This document shows positions 52,138-60,612 of a stretch of DNA of 64,000 bases, piece after piece. Under the pieces are notes generated by a model that had not been told where the DNA came from, made no database searches, and saw only the letters and a program-made list of their open reading frames with translations. Position 1 is the stretch's first letter. Every line of letters begins with the position of its first letter. Both the position numbers and the translations under genes were made by a program. Source of the DNA: Corynebacterium sp. KPL1814 (GTDB lineage: Bacteria; Actinomycetota; Actinomycetes; Mycobacteriales; Mycobacteriaceae). The stretch lies in NCBI RefSeq assembly GCF_000478175.1, contig NZ_KI515776.1, positions 267,451 to 331,450 on the forward strand. Direction: 5' to 3'.

Positions 52138-52240
52138 CGGTGCAAGGCCCCGATATACAGTGTGGCCTGCCCCGGCTCGCCCCCCGAGGCCGGGTTACTG
52201 ACGGCCCGCGCACCCCCCGATGCGCGGGCCGTCACCTATA
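52138..52240 (+). ncRNA. 6C small RNA
   Basis: Two GC-rich hairpins, each presenting six consecutive C in the loop: CCCGGC-TC-G CCCCCC GAG-GCCGGG (Cs at 52180-52185) and TGACGGCCCGCGCA / TGCGCGGGCCGTCA (Cs at 52213-52218). This is the definition of the actinobacterial 6C motif. CATAAT at about 52129 is a likely -10. In mycobacteria the 6C/B11 RNA lies next to the homolog of the following gene (ssd), as here. The C-rich loops pair with G-rich mRNA sites and affect growth and DNA-replication genes in mycobacteria and C. glutamicum. Confidence 0.9.
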
Positions 52241-52247
52241 TCTACGG

Positions 52248-52318
52248 TTATCCACAAGGCTTAGTTGAAAATGCAACTAACTGAGCGCTAGGTGGTGCCT
52301 TTCGCGCATTTATCCACA
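52248..52318 (+). promoter_or_regulatory. Two perfect DnaA boxes in direct orientation
   Basis: TTATCCACA occurs at 52248-52256 and 52310-52318 in the non-coding gap between 6C RNA and the CpaE-like gene. A small hairpin (TAGTTG / CAACTA, 52262-52279) lies between them. The rest of the 347-bp gap contains 6C and nothing else recognisable. Confidence 0.6.
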
Positions 52319-52371
52319 GACGGGAAGTTCCATCCCTAGTGTAGGTGGAGCGGGTGCTTCAGGCTAGGGGC

Positions 52372-53442
52372 ATGAATACAGCACAGTCTCGCTCCACCAT
52401 CGTCGTTGCCATAGGCGAGGAAGCCTTGCGCGCCGAGGCGGTTCATGCCGCTGCGGCGACCAGCCACGAGGTCATTGCGGTCGCCGATCCTCGCGATATT
52501 CCGCGCAGCCTCGCCGGGGCTTATACGGTCTTGGTCGATGCGCTCATGGCGCGCGTCCTCGCCTCCGCACAAGCCGCACAGACCGCGCCCGCCCCGGTGC
52601 TTTTCCTCGCCGCGGATCCGGGGCCCATCGATTATGAGGCAGCGCTTGCCTGCCATGCGGACCGCGCTTTCATTATCCCCGCGGAGATTAAGGACCTGCT
52701 GGCGGCAATCGCCCAGGCCGCGCACCCGCCAGAAGATCGCCCCGGTACCGCCACCATCGCGGTGGTGGGCGCCAGTGGTGGGGTAGGAGCCTCTACCTTT
52801 GCAGCAGCCTTGGCGCGATCTCACTGCACGGCGGGCGAGCAGACGAGGGCGCTGCTTATCGATGCCACCGCGCACTCCGGCGGGCTCGATCTCCTCCTCG
52901 GCGTGGAAACCGCGCCAGGTGCCCGCTGGCCGGAGCTCAATATTGGCGATGGCAGCATCGATGCCGCAGATCTTTACCGCGCCTTGCCTTCTACCGCTGA
53001 TGACATAGCGGTGCTATCCGCGGCGCGCAGCACGGTGAAAGATACCTTCAGGCTAGATGCCACGCTCTTGGCGGCAGTGACGTCTGCCGCGCACGCGGGC
53101 GAGGGCCTGTGCGTTGTGGATTGTACGGCGGAAAATATCCCGGCTGCCTGCACGCACGTGGTGTTGGTGGTGGCCGCGGAGGTGCGCTCGGCAGCGGTGG
53201 CCGCACAACTCATACTGCGACTGGATGCGGCGCGGCGCGACATCGTGGTGGTGCTGCGCCAACGGCAGTGGGCGGCTCTCAGCGCACCCGAGGTAGAAGA
53301 CATTATTCATCACCGGGTCAGTGCCCAATTGCCCACCGTGCGCGGGCTGACCCGCAGCATCGAGATCGGTGGACTCCCAGCCCGGCTTCCCGCAGCCCTT
53401 GCCAAGACCGCCCGTGCGGTGCGCGAGGAGGTAGGGGTATGA
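52372..53442 (+). CDS. ssd: CpaE/Ssd-like MinD-family ATPase of the Tad-like locus
   Basis: 356 residues. Residues 1-~115 form a degenerate receiver-like domain; residues ~125-356 are a MinD/ParA ATPase with the deviant Walker A VVGASGGVGASTFAAAL and the LLIDATAHSGGLDLLLG switch region. It corresponds to the 'helicase/secretion neighbourhood CpaE-like' family and to M. tuberculosis Ssd (Rv3660c), which affects septum formation. It may position the secretion ATPase. The stop overlaps tadA (ATGA). ATG at 52372; a longer frame exists. Confidence 0.88.
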   Translation: MNTAQSRSTIVVAIGEEALRAEAVHAAAATSHEVIAVADPRDIPRSLAGAYTVLVDALMARVLASAQAAQTAPAPVLFLAADPGPIDYEAALACHADRAFIIPAEIKDLLAAIAQAAHPPEDRPGTATIAVVGASGGVGASTFAAALARSHCTAGEQTRALLIDATAHSGGLDLLLGVETAPGARWPELNIGDGSIDAADLYRALPSTADDIAVLSAARSTVKDTFRLDATLLAAVTSAAHAGEGLCVVDCTAENIPAACTHVVLVVAAEVRSAAVAAQLILRLDAARRDIVVVLRQRQWAALSAPEVEDIIHHRVSAQLPTVRGLTRSIEIGGLPARLPAALAKTARAVREEVGV

Positions 53443-54641
53443 GCGCGGCGATGGATAGCTCGGCCGAAACCATGGAAAAGACCATGGAGAAGATGCAGCG
53501 GCTCATTGCCGCCGAGCCGGACTTGGTGCACGACGCCTCTAGCTTGGCCCGGCGGATCCGCGAGGAAGCAGGGGTTATCAGTGACGTCGCCGTGGTGGAT
53601 CTGCTCCGGCGCCTGCGCCAAGATGCCACCGGCATGGGGCCACTGGATGCCTTATTGACCCGGCAGGGCGTGACCGATGTAGTGGTCAACGGGCCTGAAC
53701 ACGTCTTTATGGACCGCGGTGAGGGGCTAGAGCGCAGCGATATTACCTTTCGCAACGATGGGGAGGTGCGCCAGCTTGCCTCCCGCCTGGCCGCGGCCTC
53801 AGGCACGCGGCTTGATGATGCCCAGCCTTTTGCCGATGGCCGCGTCACGCGCCCCGATGGCGTCGTGCTCCGCGTGCATGCCCTTTTAAGCCCACCCGCA
53901 GTGGGCGGGACGTGCATTAGCCTGCGCGTATTGCGGCAGGCGCAGACCACCCTGCCGCAGTTGGTGGCCAATGGCACCGTGTCGGAGGACATCGGCCAGC
54001 TGCTTGCTGCGATGGTGAAAAAGCGAGTGTCCTTCCTCGTCATTGGCGGCACCGGTTCCGGCAAGACGACGCTGCTTTCGGCGCTATTGGGGACCGTATC
54101 CGAGCGCGAGCGCATCGTGGTCATCGAAGATACGGCGGAGCTTTCACCTCATCACCCGCATTGCGTGAGCATCGTCTCGCGCCGGGCAAACGCCGAAGGC
54201 AGCGGGGAAATCACCATGGCGCAATTGCTGCGGCAAGCGCTGCGCATGCGCCCAGACCGCATCGTCGTCGGCGAGATTCGCGGCCCAGAGGTAGTCGATC
54301 TTCTCGCCGCGCTGAATACGGGACACGATGGTGGCGCGGGCACCTTGCACGCCAATTCCCTCTTTGAAGTGCCCGCCCGCATGGAGGCTCTCGGCGCGCT
54401 CGGCGGCCTGGACCGCAGCGCCCTGCACTCGCAATTGGCGGCCGCCGTCAACGTGGTGCTCACGATGGAGCGCACGCCACACGGCCGGCGCCTGGCCCAT
54501 ATCGGCGTCTTAGAGGGCAATCCGGTCACCCCGCGCATTGTCTGGAACGCAACCGAGGGTCCCGCGCCTGGATTTGCGGAATTCTCGGCCTCGCTGCTGG
54601 AGGAACCGTTTGAAGAAACAGGGGGTCAGGCGGATGCTTAG
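53439..54641 (+). CDS. tadA: TadA/CpaF-type secretion ATPase
   Basis: 400 residues, a type II/IV secretion hexameric ATPase. Walker A is GGTGSGKTTLL, the Asp box ERIVVIEDTAEL, and the Walker B/His box MRPDRIVVGEIRGPEVVDLL with GHDGGAGTLHANS. It powers pilus assembly by TadB/TadC. The short N-terminal domain (about 80 residues) is normal for the actinobacterial version. Overlaps with both neighbours show a polycistronic design. Confidence 0.93.
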   Translation: MSAAMDSSAETMEKTMEKMQRLIAAEPDLVHDASSLARRIREEAGVISDVAVVDLLRRLRQDATGMGPLDALLTRQGVTDVVVNGPEHVFMDRGEGLERSDITFRNDGEVRQLASRLAAASGTRLDDAQPFADGRVTRPDGVVLRVHALLSPPAVGGTCISLRVLRQAQTTLPQLVANGTVSEDIGQLLAAMVKKRVSFLVIGGTGSGKTTLLSALLGTVSERERIVVIEDTAELSPHHPHCVSIVSRRANAEGSGEITMAQLLRQALRMRPDRIVVGEIRGPEVVDLLAALNTGHDGGAGTLHANSLFEVPARMEALGALGGLDRSALHSQLAAAVNVVLTMERTPHGRRLAHIGVLEGNPVTPRIVWNATEGPAPGFAEFSASLLEEPFEETGGQADA

Positions 54642-55413
54642 CTTCTTATTGCTCGCCGCAGCCCTCTTGCTGTCTGCGCCCTCGAGCGCATCCCGCATTG
54701 CTGGCAAGGGTAGCCGGATAAAGGCCAGCTCTTTGCTCATTTTGGGTGCCGTATTCTGCGGCAGCTTGGTCTTCTTCTCGGTCGGGCGGATGAGCATTGC
54801 GGTCGCGGCGGCGATCATCGCATGGTGCGTGTCGTGGTATATCAAGGACATCATGGCCACCCGCACGCGCCGGCGCGGCCGCGAAGCCCTAGCCGGATAC
54901 TTCGGGGTCGTCACCGCTGACCTGCGCGCCGGGGCGACCCTGGCGAGCGCGCTATCGCGCGGGGCGGAGTCCCTTCCCTCGACGACGCCGCGGGATATGA
55001 GCGCGGCCTTAGAATCCACCGCTACCGCCGCTGCGCGCGGTGCGCCCCCACACGTGGCGCTCTCTGGCGCCCATGCGGATGCGGAACTTACCCGGCTGGG
55101 CCACCTGCTCGAATTATCCACACAGCACGGCATCGCGGTAGCAAGCCTCTTTGAGCAGGCCCAAAGCCGAATGGATGCGCTGCGTCGCCACCACCAATCC
55201 ACAGCGGCCGGGCTGCAGGGACCCCAAGCTACGGCGACGGTCTTGGCCTGCCTTCCCATTGCGGGCATCGCCATGGGCGGGGCGATGGGGGCCAATTCGC
55301 TGGGCTTCTTGCTCGGCGGGGGATTAGGCGGAATCCTGCTGGTCATCGGGGTGGGGCTTGCCTGCGGCGGCTTTGCCTGGTCCCGCGTCATCATCAGGAA
55401 GGCGGCACCGTGA
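54634..55413 (+). CDS. tadB: TadB-like inner-membrane protein
   Basis: 259 residues. Two N-terminal TM helices (LSFLLLAAALLLSAP; ILGAVFCGSLVFFSV and following), a T2SSF-type cytosolic helical domain (about 85-205, ADLRAGATLASALSRGAESL, LTRLGHLLELSTQHGIAVASLF), then two TM helices rich in Gly. It is the membrane platform working with TadA. It overlaps tadA by 8 bp and tadC by one base (TGATG). A perfect DnaA-box sequence occurs inside at 55114-55122, probably by chance. Confidence 0.88.
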   Translation: MLSFLLLAAALLLSAPSSASRIAGKGSRIKASSLLILGAVFCGSLVFFSVGRMSIAVAAAIIAWCVSWYIKDIMATRTRRRGREALAGYFGVVTADLRAGATLASALSRGAESLPSTTPRDMSAALESTATAAARGAPPHVALSGAHADAELTRLGHLLELSTQHGIAVASLFEQAQSRMDALRRHHQSTAAGLQGPQATATVLACLPIAGIAMGGAMGANSLGFLLGGGLGGILLVIGVGLACGGFAWSRVIIRKAAP

Positions 55414-56033
55414 TGGCCTTTATCTGCTTAGCGCTGGCCGTGCTGGTTGGGTTGCCGGCCACCAAGGGGCGGCTGGGACCGGCTACCGCACAGAACTCAG
55501 CACAGCACACGGCGAAGACCCCGCGCGCCGGCCCAAGAAAGCTCAATGGCGCAACAGTGCGCGGGGGATTGATGAGCAAACTCCAGCCTTCTACCACCGT
55601 GGATCCACTCCTCGTGGCCGGGGATATCGAGCTTTTCGCAGCTTGCCTGAGTGCGGGCCTGACGGTGCACGCCGCTGCTACGGCAGTCGCGCGCACGGCA
55701 GAGGCCGATACCCAGCACCTGTGGGAGACGGTATCCGCGCTCCTAGGAGTTGGCGTGCCCACGGAATCTGCATGGGACCACATGAAGGGCCATGCGGGAT
55801 TGGAGGACGTGGCGGGGCTTGTCATCTTATCGGGCCAGTCCGGCGCCACCATAGCCGCCGGATGCACGCGAATCTGTACTTCTTTGCGCGCCGAAGCATC
55901 TGCTCACGCTACGGCTAAAGCAGAGCGCGCAGGAGTATTTATTGCCCTCCCGCTGGCGGTGTGCTTCCTGCCAGCATTCATCGTTCTAGGCCTCGCGCCC
56001 GTAGTGATTAGCTTGGGCGCGCAGCTTTTCTAG
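55413..56033 (+). CDS. tadC: TadC-like inner-membrane protein (short)
   Basis: 206 residues. One TM helix, a hydrophilic linker, one T2SSF domain (DIELFAACLSAGLTVHAAATAV, LVILSGQSGATIAAG) and a C-terminal TM region (VFIALPLAVCFLPAFIVLG). It is shorter than proteobacterial TadC (about 300 residues), as in other actinobacterial loci. ATG at 55413 overlaps the tadB stop. Confidence 0.85.
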   Translation: MAFICLALAVLVGLPATKGRLGPATAQNSAQHTAKTPRAGPRKLNGATVRGGLMSKLQPSTTVDPLLVAGDIELFAACLSAGLTVHAAATAVARTAEADTQHLWETVSALLGVGVPTESAWDHMKGHAGLEDVAGLVILSGQSGATIAAGCTRICTSLRAEASAHATAKAERAGVFIALPLAVCFLPAFIVLGLAPVVISLGAQLF

Positions 56034-56091
56034 ATGCACCATTTTTCACTTCTACTCAACCACCACACCTTTTAAGAAAGGACTCTCCATT

Positions 56092-56295
56092 ATGTCTGCA
56101 CTATTTATTAAGTACTCCCAGCTCACCCGCGCCCTCGTCCGCAACGATGAGGGGATGAGCACCATTGAATACGCCATGGGATCGCTTGCGGCTGCGGCAC
56201 TTGCCGGCGTGCTGTACATGGTTATCAACGGCGGCGGCGTGGTCGATGCCATCGAGGGAATTATCACCGATGCGCTATCGAATACCCCGAGCTAA
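56092..56295 (+). CDS. DUF4244 Flp-pilin-like protein
   Basis: 67 residues. A basic N-terminus (IKYSQLTRALVRNDEG) is followed by MSTIEYAMGSLAAAALAGVLYMVI, a type IV pilin-like cleavage site (G before MSTIEYA, with Glu+5) and a hydrophobic helix. It is the probable major pilin of the Tad-like system. AAGAAAGGA is the RBS. No prepilin peptidase is in the window. Confidence 0.85.
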   Translation: MSALFIKYSQLTRALVRNDEGMSTIEYAMGSLAAAALAGVLYMVINGGGVVDAIEGIITDALSNTPS

Positions 56296-56328
56296 CCGGG
56301 CGCACTAGAACACAAGAAAGGAGGAATC

Positions 56329-56643
56329 ATGCGCACGGTAGTCGATGACGATGGTTCGGTGACCATCGAAGCCGCCCTGGCATTAAGCTCCCTCGTCCTC
56401 GTGGCGGCGGGCATCATCGGTGCGATCGCGACGATGGCGTCCTATATCGCGGCGGTGGATATGGCGGGCGCGGCGGCTAGGTCGCACGCCATCGGCGTCG
56501 AGTACCAACCGGCCCGCGAGGATGCCCGGGTAAGCGTGCAGGAAAGCGCGGGGCTTATCAGGGCATCGGTAAGCGTCGATGCTCCCATCGGCACCATGAG
56601 CGCGGAGGCGGTCTTTCCCGTGGAGGTGGCCGGCAATGACTAG
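56329..56643 (+). CDS. tadE: TadE-like pseudopilin
   Basis: 104 residues. DDDGSVTIEAALALSSLVLVAAGIIGAI is a TadE-type pseudopilin start with a Gly/Ser cleavage region and Glu. The rest (about 60 residues) is external, beta-rich. It probably forms a minor pilin or tip component. RBS GAAAGGAGGA is strong. Overlaps the next gene by 8 bp. Confidence 0.83.
   Translation: MRTVVDDDGSVTIEAALALSSLVLVAAGIIGAIATMASYIAAVDMAGAAARSHAIGVEYQPAREDARVSVQESAGLIRASVSVDAPIGTMSAEAVFPVEVAGND
56562..56574 (+). repeat. One-mismatch copy of the dispersed 13-mer
   Basis: GGCATCGGTAAGC in tadE. The same T variant occurs in topA at 63360-63372 on the minus strand. Confidence 0.5.
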
Positions 56644-56959
56644 CAGGCTCCGCGGCGAGGATGGATACGCCACCATCGCAGCCACCGGAATCATCGTCGC
56701 CATTGTCAGCTTATTGCTGGTCATCGCGGCGGTGGGATCTCGTGTGACCGCGCGCCATGAAGCGCAGGTGGCCGCGGACCTTGCCGCTGTAGCCGGCGCG
56801 TGGGCCTTAGCCACCGGCAAGGATGCATGTGCGGCCGCAGAAAGCACCGCGCGGGATAACGGCGCGAGCCTCGAGGAATGCACAGAAAATGTACCCGATA
56901 TCATCGCCGTTGCCGCGGTGCGCGGCCAGAGCGCCAAGGCCAAGGCGGGCCCAGTCTAA
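56636..56959 (+). CDS. Helicase/secretion-neighbourhood TadE/G-like protein
   Basis: 107 residues. GEDGYATIAATGIIVAIVSLLLVIAAVGSRV is the pseudopilin-like N-terminus; ARHEAQVAADLAAVAGAWALATGKDAC is the conserved block shared by TadG-like proteins. Two to three Cys may form a disulfide. It is the last gene of the locus; its stop overlaps the converging helicase gene by 4 bp. This gene-helicase pair is conserved through actinobacteria. Confidence 0.83.
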   Translation: MTSRLRGEDGYATIAATGIIVAIVSLLLVIAAVGSRVTARHEAQVAADLAAVAGAWALATGKDACAAAESTARDNGASLEECTENVPDIIAVAAVRGQSAKAKAGPV

Positions 56960-59328
56960 ACCGCGGCATCCTGCGTCATGGTGACGAGCGCGCCGAGCAG
57001 CTTGATGGCGCCGTCCTTGCTCAGAGGATTATTGCCGTTGCCGCACTTGGGCGATTGCACGCACGATGGGCACCCGGCCTCGCACGGGCAGGAGCGCACC
57101 GCCTCAAAGGTGGCCGCGATCCACTCGGGGAAGCGGCGGAATCCCTCTTCGGCAAACCCGGCGCCACCGGGGTGGCCGTCGTAAACAAAGATGGTGGGAA
57201 GCTGTGTATCCGCGTGCAGGGCGGTGGATACGCCGCCGATATCCCAGCGGTCGCAGGTGGCGATAAGCGGCAGCAGGCCAATGGCGGCATGTTCGGCCGC
57301 ATGCAGGGTGCCGGGGATATCGGCGGCGGTAATGCCCATCGCAGAAAGCGCCAGCGGGTCGATGGTATAGGCCACGGCGCGGGTGGTCAGCCGCTGTTCG
57401 GGGAGATCGAGGGGGATATCGTCGCCGATGGTGCCATCGGCAAGCCGCACCTGATAGCCGGTGACGCGGTCGGTGACCTCGACCTCCACGTCCGCCACCC
57501 ACAGGCCTGGGGAGTAATTGACCAGGTTATCGGCCTCGCGCACGATGCGAATATCTGTCGTGGAGCGCGGGGTGGTCGAATACTCGGGGGTTTCCGGGCG
57601 GGCAAGCGCCACATAATCGGCCAGGAGGAGTTCCTCGATGACAAAGCTTTCGCCCTGGTGCAGGTAGACCGCGCCGGGGTGGACCTGGCTGGTCGCGCGG
57701 GCTGCATCGATGGTGCCCAAAAGACGCCCATCGGAGGCATCCACGATCATGACCTCCTCGCCTGATCCGCCGCGCAGCGATACCGCTGAGTGGGCGGTTT
57801 CCGGAGAGAGCTCCTCCGCGCTGGAAGCGGGAATGGGCACGGCAAACCATCCGCGCTCGCGGCGGCGCACGAGGCCTTGCTCCGCAAGCTGGTGGATGAC
57901 CTCGCTGGCACCCCACTCAGCAATGGTGGCATCATCCAGCGGTTTCTCCACCGCCGCGCAGTAGAGATGACCAAAGAGGATGTAGGGGTTCGTGGGGTTA
58001 AAGACGCTCGCTTCCACCGGCTTGCCCAATAGCGCATCGGGGTGGTGCACCAGGTAGGTATCCATGGGTTCATCGCGGGCGACGAGCACCACGAGCGAAC
58101 CTTGCCCGCGGCGGCCCGCGCGCCCGGCCTGCTGCCAAAAACTGGCCACCGTGCCCGGAAAACCAGCGGTGACCACGGCATCGAGCCCGCCGACGTCGAT
58201 GCCCAGCTCGAGGGCGGAGGTGGTGGCGACGCCTAAGAGAGAGGCATCGTCAAGCGCCTGCTCCAACCGGCGGCGGTCCTCGGCTAAGTAACCTGCGCGG
58301 TAGGCGGCGATGCGCTGCGCGAAATCCGGCCGGCCCAAGCTACCGGAGAGGGTCTCGGCGGCTACCATCGCCACGACCTCGGCGGAGCGGCGGGAGCGCA
58401 CAAAGGTCATGGTCCGGGCGCCTTCCGCGATGAAGGTCGCCATCATCTCGGCTGCCTCGGTGGTGGCCGCGCGCCGGACGGGGGCGCCGTGCTCGCCCTC
58501 CGCGCCCTCCAGGAATCCAGGCTCCCAGAGCGCGACCGTGCGCGCGCCGGTGGGGGCGGAATCCTCAGTAATCGCATGCGCCGGGCGGCCGGTGAGGCGC
58601 TCGGCATGCCGCGCCGGATCATTCATGGTTGCGGAGGCATAAATGATGGTGGGCTGCGATCCATAATGCCGGCACAGACGGAGCAGGCGGCGCACCACCA
58701 GGGCCACATTGGCACCGAATACGCCCCGGTAGGAATGGCATTCATCGATGACAATGAACTCCAGGTGGCGCAGCACCCGCGCCCACCGCGCGTGCGCGGC
58801 CAGCATGGACATGTGCACCATATCGGGATTGGAAAACACCAAGCGCGAATGCTCGCGCACGCCCGCCCGCGACTCCTGGGGCGTATCGCCGTCATAGGGC
58901 GCGGGCACCACGTTCTTGAGCTCCGGAATCCCGCGGCACAGCTCGAGCGCGGACTGCAGCTGGTCCGATCCCAGGGCCTTGGTGGGGGTGAGGTAGAGCG
59001 CGCACGCGGTCTGATCCTCTGCCAACCGGGTGAGGATGGGCAGCTGGTAGCCCAGGGATTTTCCGGACGAGGTGCCGGTGGAAATTACCGCGTCGCGGCC
59101 CTGCCACGCGCATTCGGCGAGCTCGGCCTGGTGCGCATAGAGCTTGCCGATGCCCCCATCTACCACCTTCTCCTTCAACCCCGGCAGCACCCACTCCGGC
59201 CAATCGGCGTAGCGGGCCCGTTGCGCCGGGAGCGTGGTGTGAAACGTCAGGGTGGACTCAGAAAGGCGCCGCTGGATGAGTTCTAGGAGCTCTTCACCAA
59301 TGGGGTTATCGCCAGCCGGGTGAGACAA
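56956..59328 (-). CDS. DEAD/DEAH-box helicase with C-terminal DUF1998-type Zn module
   Basis: 790 residues. SF2 motifs are visible: YAHQAELAE (Q-like), [16 protein letters not shown] (I), [12 protein letters not shown] (Ia), [10 protein letters not shown] (II, DECH), YASATMND (III), [25 protein letters not shown] (V) and [14 protein letters not shown] (VI). At the C-terminus [21 protein letters not shown] is a probable zinc site. It is the 'helicase/secretion neighbourhood' helicase, related to MrfA/YprA-like repair helicases of Bacillus. A repair role is more likely than one in secretion. Its 3' end overlaps the TadG-like gene by 4 bp. Confidence 0.93.
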   Translation of the reverse strand: MSHPAGDNPIGEELLELIQRRLSESTLTFHTTLPAQRARYADWPEWVLPGLKEKVVDGGIGKLYAHQAELAECAWQGRDAVISTGTSSGKSLGYQLPILTRLAEDQTACALYLTPTKALGSDQLQSALELCRGIPELKNVVPAPYDGDTPQESRAGVREHSRLVFSNPDMVHMSMLAAHARWARVLRHLEFIVIDECHSYRGVFGANVALVVRRLLRLCRHYGSQPTIIYASATMNDPARHAERLTGRPAHAITEDSAPTGARTVALWEPGFLEGAEGEHGAPVRRAATTEAAEMMATFIAEGARTMTFVRSRRSAEVVAMVAAETLSGSLGRPDFAQRIAAYRAGYLAEDRRRLEQALDDASLLGVATTSALELGIDVGGLDAVVTAGFPGTVASFWQQAGRAGRRGQGSLVVLVARDEPMDTYLVHHPDALLGKPVEASVFNPTNPYILFGHLYCAAVEKPLDDATIAEWGASEVIHQLAEQGLVRRRERGWFAVPIPASSAEELSPETAHSAVSLRGGSGEEVMIVDASDGRLLGTIDAARATSQVHPGAVYLHQGESFVIEELLLADYVALARPETPEYSTTPRSTTDIRIVREADNLVNYSPGLWVADVEVEVTDRVTGYQVRLADGTIGDDIPLDLPEQRLTTRAVAYTIDPLALSAMGITAADIPGTLHAAEHAAIGLLPLIATCDRWDIGGVSTALHADTQLPTIFVYDGHPGGAGFAEEGFRRFPEWIAATFEAVRSCPCEAGCPSCVQSPKCGNGNNPLSKDGAIKLLGALVTMTQDAAV
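57433..57445 (+). repeat. One-mismatch copy of the dispersed 13-mer
   Basis: GCCATCGGCAAGC in the helicase gene. The same C variant occurs at 20263-20275 in murT; both complements encode Leu-Ala-Asp-Gly. Confidence 0.5.
59142..59154 (-). repeat. Dispersed 13-mer GGCATCGGCAAGC (exact copy 8)
   Basis: Exact minus-strand copy in the helicase gene, read in the coding sense as Gly-Ile-Gly-Lys, a different frame from the Leu-Ala-Asp copies. Confidence 0.8.
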
Positions 59329-59509
59329 TTTTTTACCCCCTTGTGAGTTAAATCTATCGCTTTGGCATGGAACGTGTCACACTGTTGACAGGCCAATGTT
59401 GTCTTGGTGCGGTTTTATACTTCACGGTACTGCTCGAGGACCCATTTACCGAATAACTACCGGCGCGGTTTTCCGCGCTACCTCTTTAAGAAAAGGAACT
59501 CAGTTCACC

Positions 59510-59713
59510 ATGACACAAGGAACCGTTAAGTGGTTTAACTCCGAAAAGGGATACGGCTTCATCGAGCGCGAGGACGGCGGCGGAGACATCTTCGTGCACC
59601 ACTCCGAAATTCAGGGCAGCGGCTTCCGCACCTTGGAAGAAAACCAGAAGGTCAGCTTCGAGGTTGGATCCGGCCCGAAGGGCGACCAGGCGCAGGCCGT
59701 TTCCATCCTCTAA
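59510..59713 (+). CDS. cspA: Cold-shock protein CspA
   Basis: 67 residues, a single cold-shock domain. RNP1 is KGYGFIERE and RNP2 DIFVHHSEI. It binds single-stranded RNA/DNA as a chaperone. ATG at 59510 has AAGAAAAGGAA upstream; the long 5' region (about 180 bp without a gene) may include the cold-responsive leader. A short palindromic terminator follows. Confidence 0.95.
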   Translation: MTQGTVKWFNSEKGYGFIEREDGGGDIFVHHSEIQGSGFRTLEENQKVSFEVGSGPKGDQAQAVSIL

Positions 59714-59732
59714 AGCCTTTTAGGGTTTTAAG

Positions 59733-59744
59733 CGCCCTAGGGCG
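59733..59744 (+). terminator. Palindromic terminator of cspA
   Basis: CGCCCTAGGGCG is a perfect 12-bp palindrome followed by TTT, and overlaps the 3' end of dedA on the other strand. Confidence 0.5.
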
Positions 59745-60366
59745 TTTCGGCGTAGCCGCGGCGGGTATCCCACCACTCCATGATGCTGTTTTGGGCCTTT
59801 TGCAGTCCCAAGCCGATGAATACGGCGGCGATAATGCTGATAACCATCGCAAACAGTGGGGTATCGGAGAACGCCAAGCCGCCCACATAACCAATGGCCA
59901 AGGCTTGGAATGCCCAGAGCATCACGCCAATGGTGTCGAAGAAAAGGAAGACCGGCCAGGGAAAGCGCATTGACCCCAGTAAAATGGTCATAAAGAGCCT
60001 TGCTGAGGGGATAAAGCGCGCAATGATAATGGCCGCGCCACCGCCGCGGCGCATATTGCGTTTTACCCAGGTGAGGGCCTCGTAGGCCTTCGTTCCTTTC
60101 TGAATGCGGTTAAGCAGTGGCATAAACCGCGTGCCCAGCAAAAAGCACAGGTTATCGCCCAACATGGCGGCTACGAGCGCCGCAAAGAACATGGTGGGCA
60201 GGTGCGGAAATCCCTGCGAGCCGGCCCAGGCGCCGGCCATATTCAGCGGGATTTCGGAAGGGAGCACTGGAAAGAAACAGTCCCCGAAAATGAGCAGGCC
60301 CACGATTGGATACACCCACTCCGTGCCCATGATGGCTTCAATCCACATCGTTACTGTGTCAACCAT
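59737..60366 (-). CDS. DedA-family membrane protein
   Basis: 209 residues with about five TM helices. DedA markers are GDCFFPVLPSEIPLNMAGAWAG, MLGDNLCFLLGTRF, then GGGAAIIIARFIPSARLFMTILLGSMR with the conserved Arg, and a C-terminal hydrophobic end. The family translocates undecaprenyl phosphate or phospholipids across the membrane. It is placed between cspA and topA. Confidence 0.9.
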   Translation of the reverse strand: MVDTVTMWIEAIMGTEWVYPIVGLLIFGDCFFPVLPSEIPLNMAGAWAGSQGFPHLPTMFFAALVAAMLGDNLCFLLGTRFMPLLNRIQKGTKAYEALTWVKRNMRRGGGAAIIIARFIPSARLFMTILLGSMRFPWPVFLFFDTIGVMLWAFQALAIGYVGGLAFSDTPLFAMVISIIAAVFIGLGLQKAQNSIMEWWDTRRGYAETP

Positions 60367-60612
60367 CTAATCCTCCACGGGGTGTGTTGTGGGTGTGCTA
60401 TCGTCCCCAACAATGCTTTCACAGCTGCTGGACTTTCTAAAAAGGTCAGTATAGACCGGTTCGGTGGGGGTGCGAAGCGCCCCCTACAAAGCCTTTTGGT
60501 AGTACCAAGTATATGGTGCGAAGAACGGTATAAACCACCTGTGTACGCTAGGGGCGATTGCTGAAAGCGCACAAATTTTAATGTTCGCATCATCGAAAGG
60601 GATGAAGTCGAA

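Noticed and set aside
53109-53438. N-terminal extension of the TadA frame into ssd
   Set aside because: The extended frame is Gly/Arg-rich shadow sequence; ATG at 53439 overlaps the ssd stop in the usual ATGA manner.
55114-55122. A perfect DnaA box inside tadB
   Set aside because: Single, within coding sequence (Leu-Ser-Thr-Gln context) and without a partner, so chance is a sufficient explanation.
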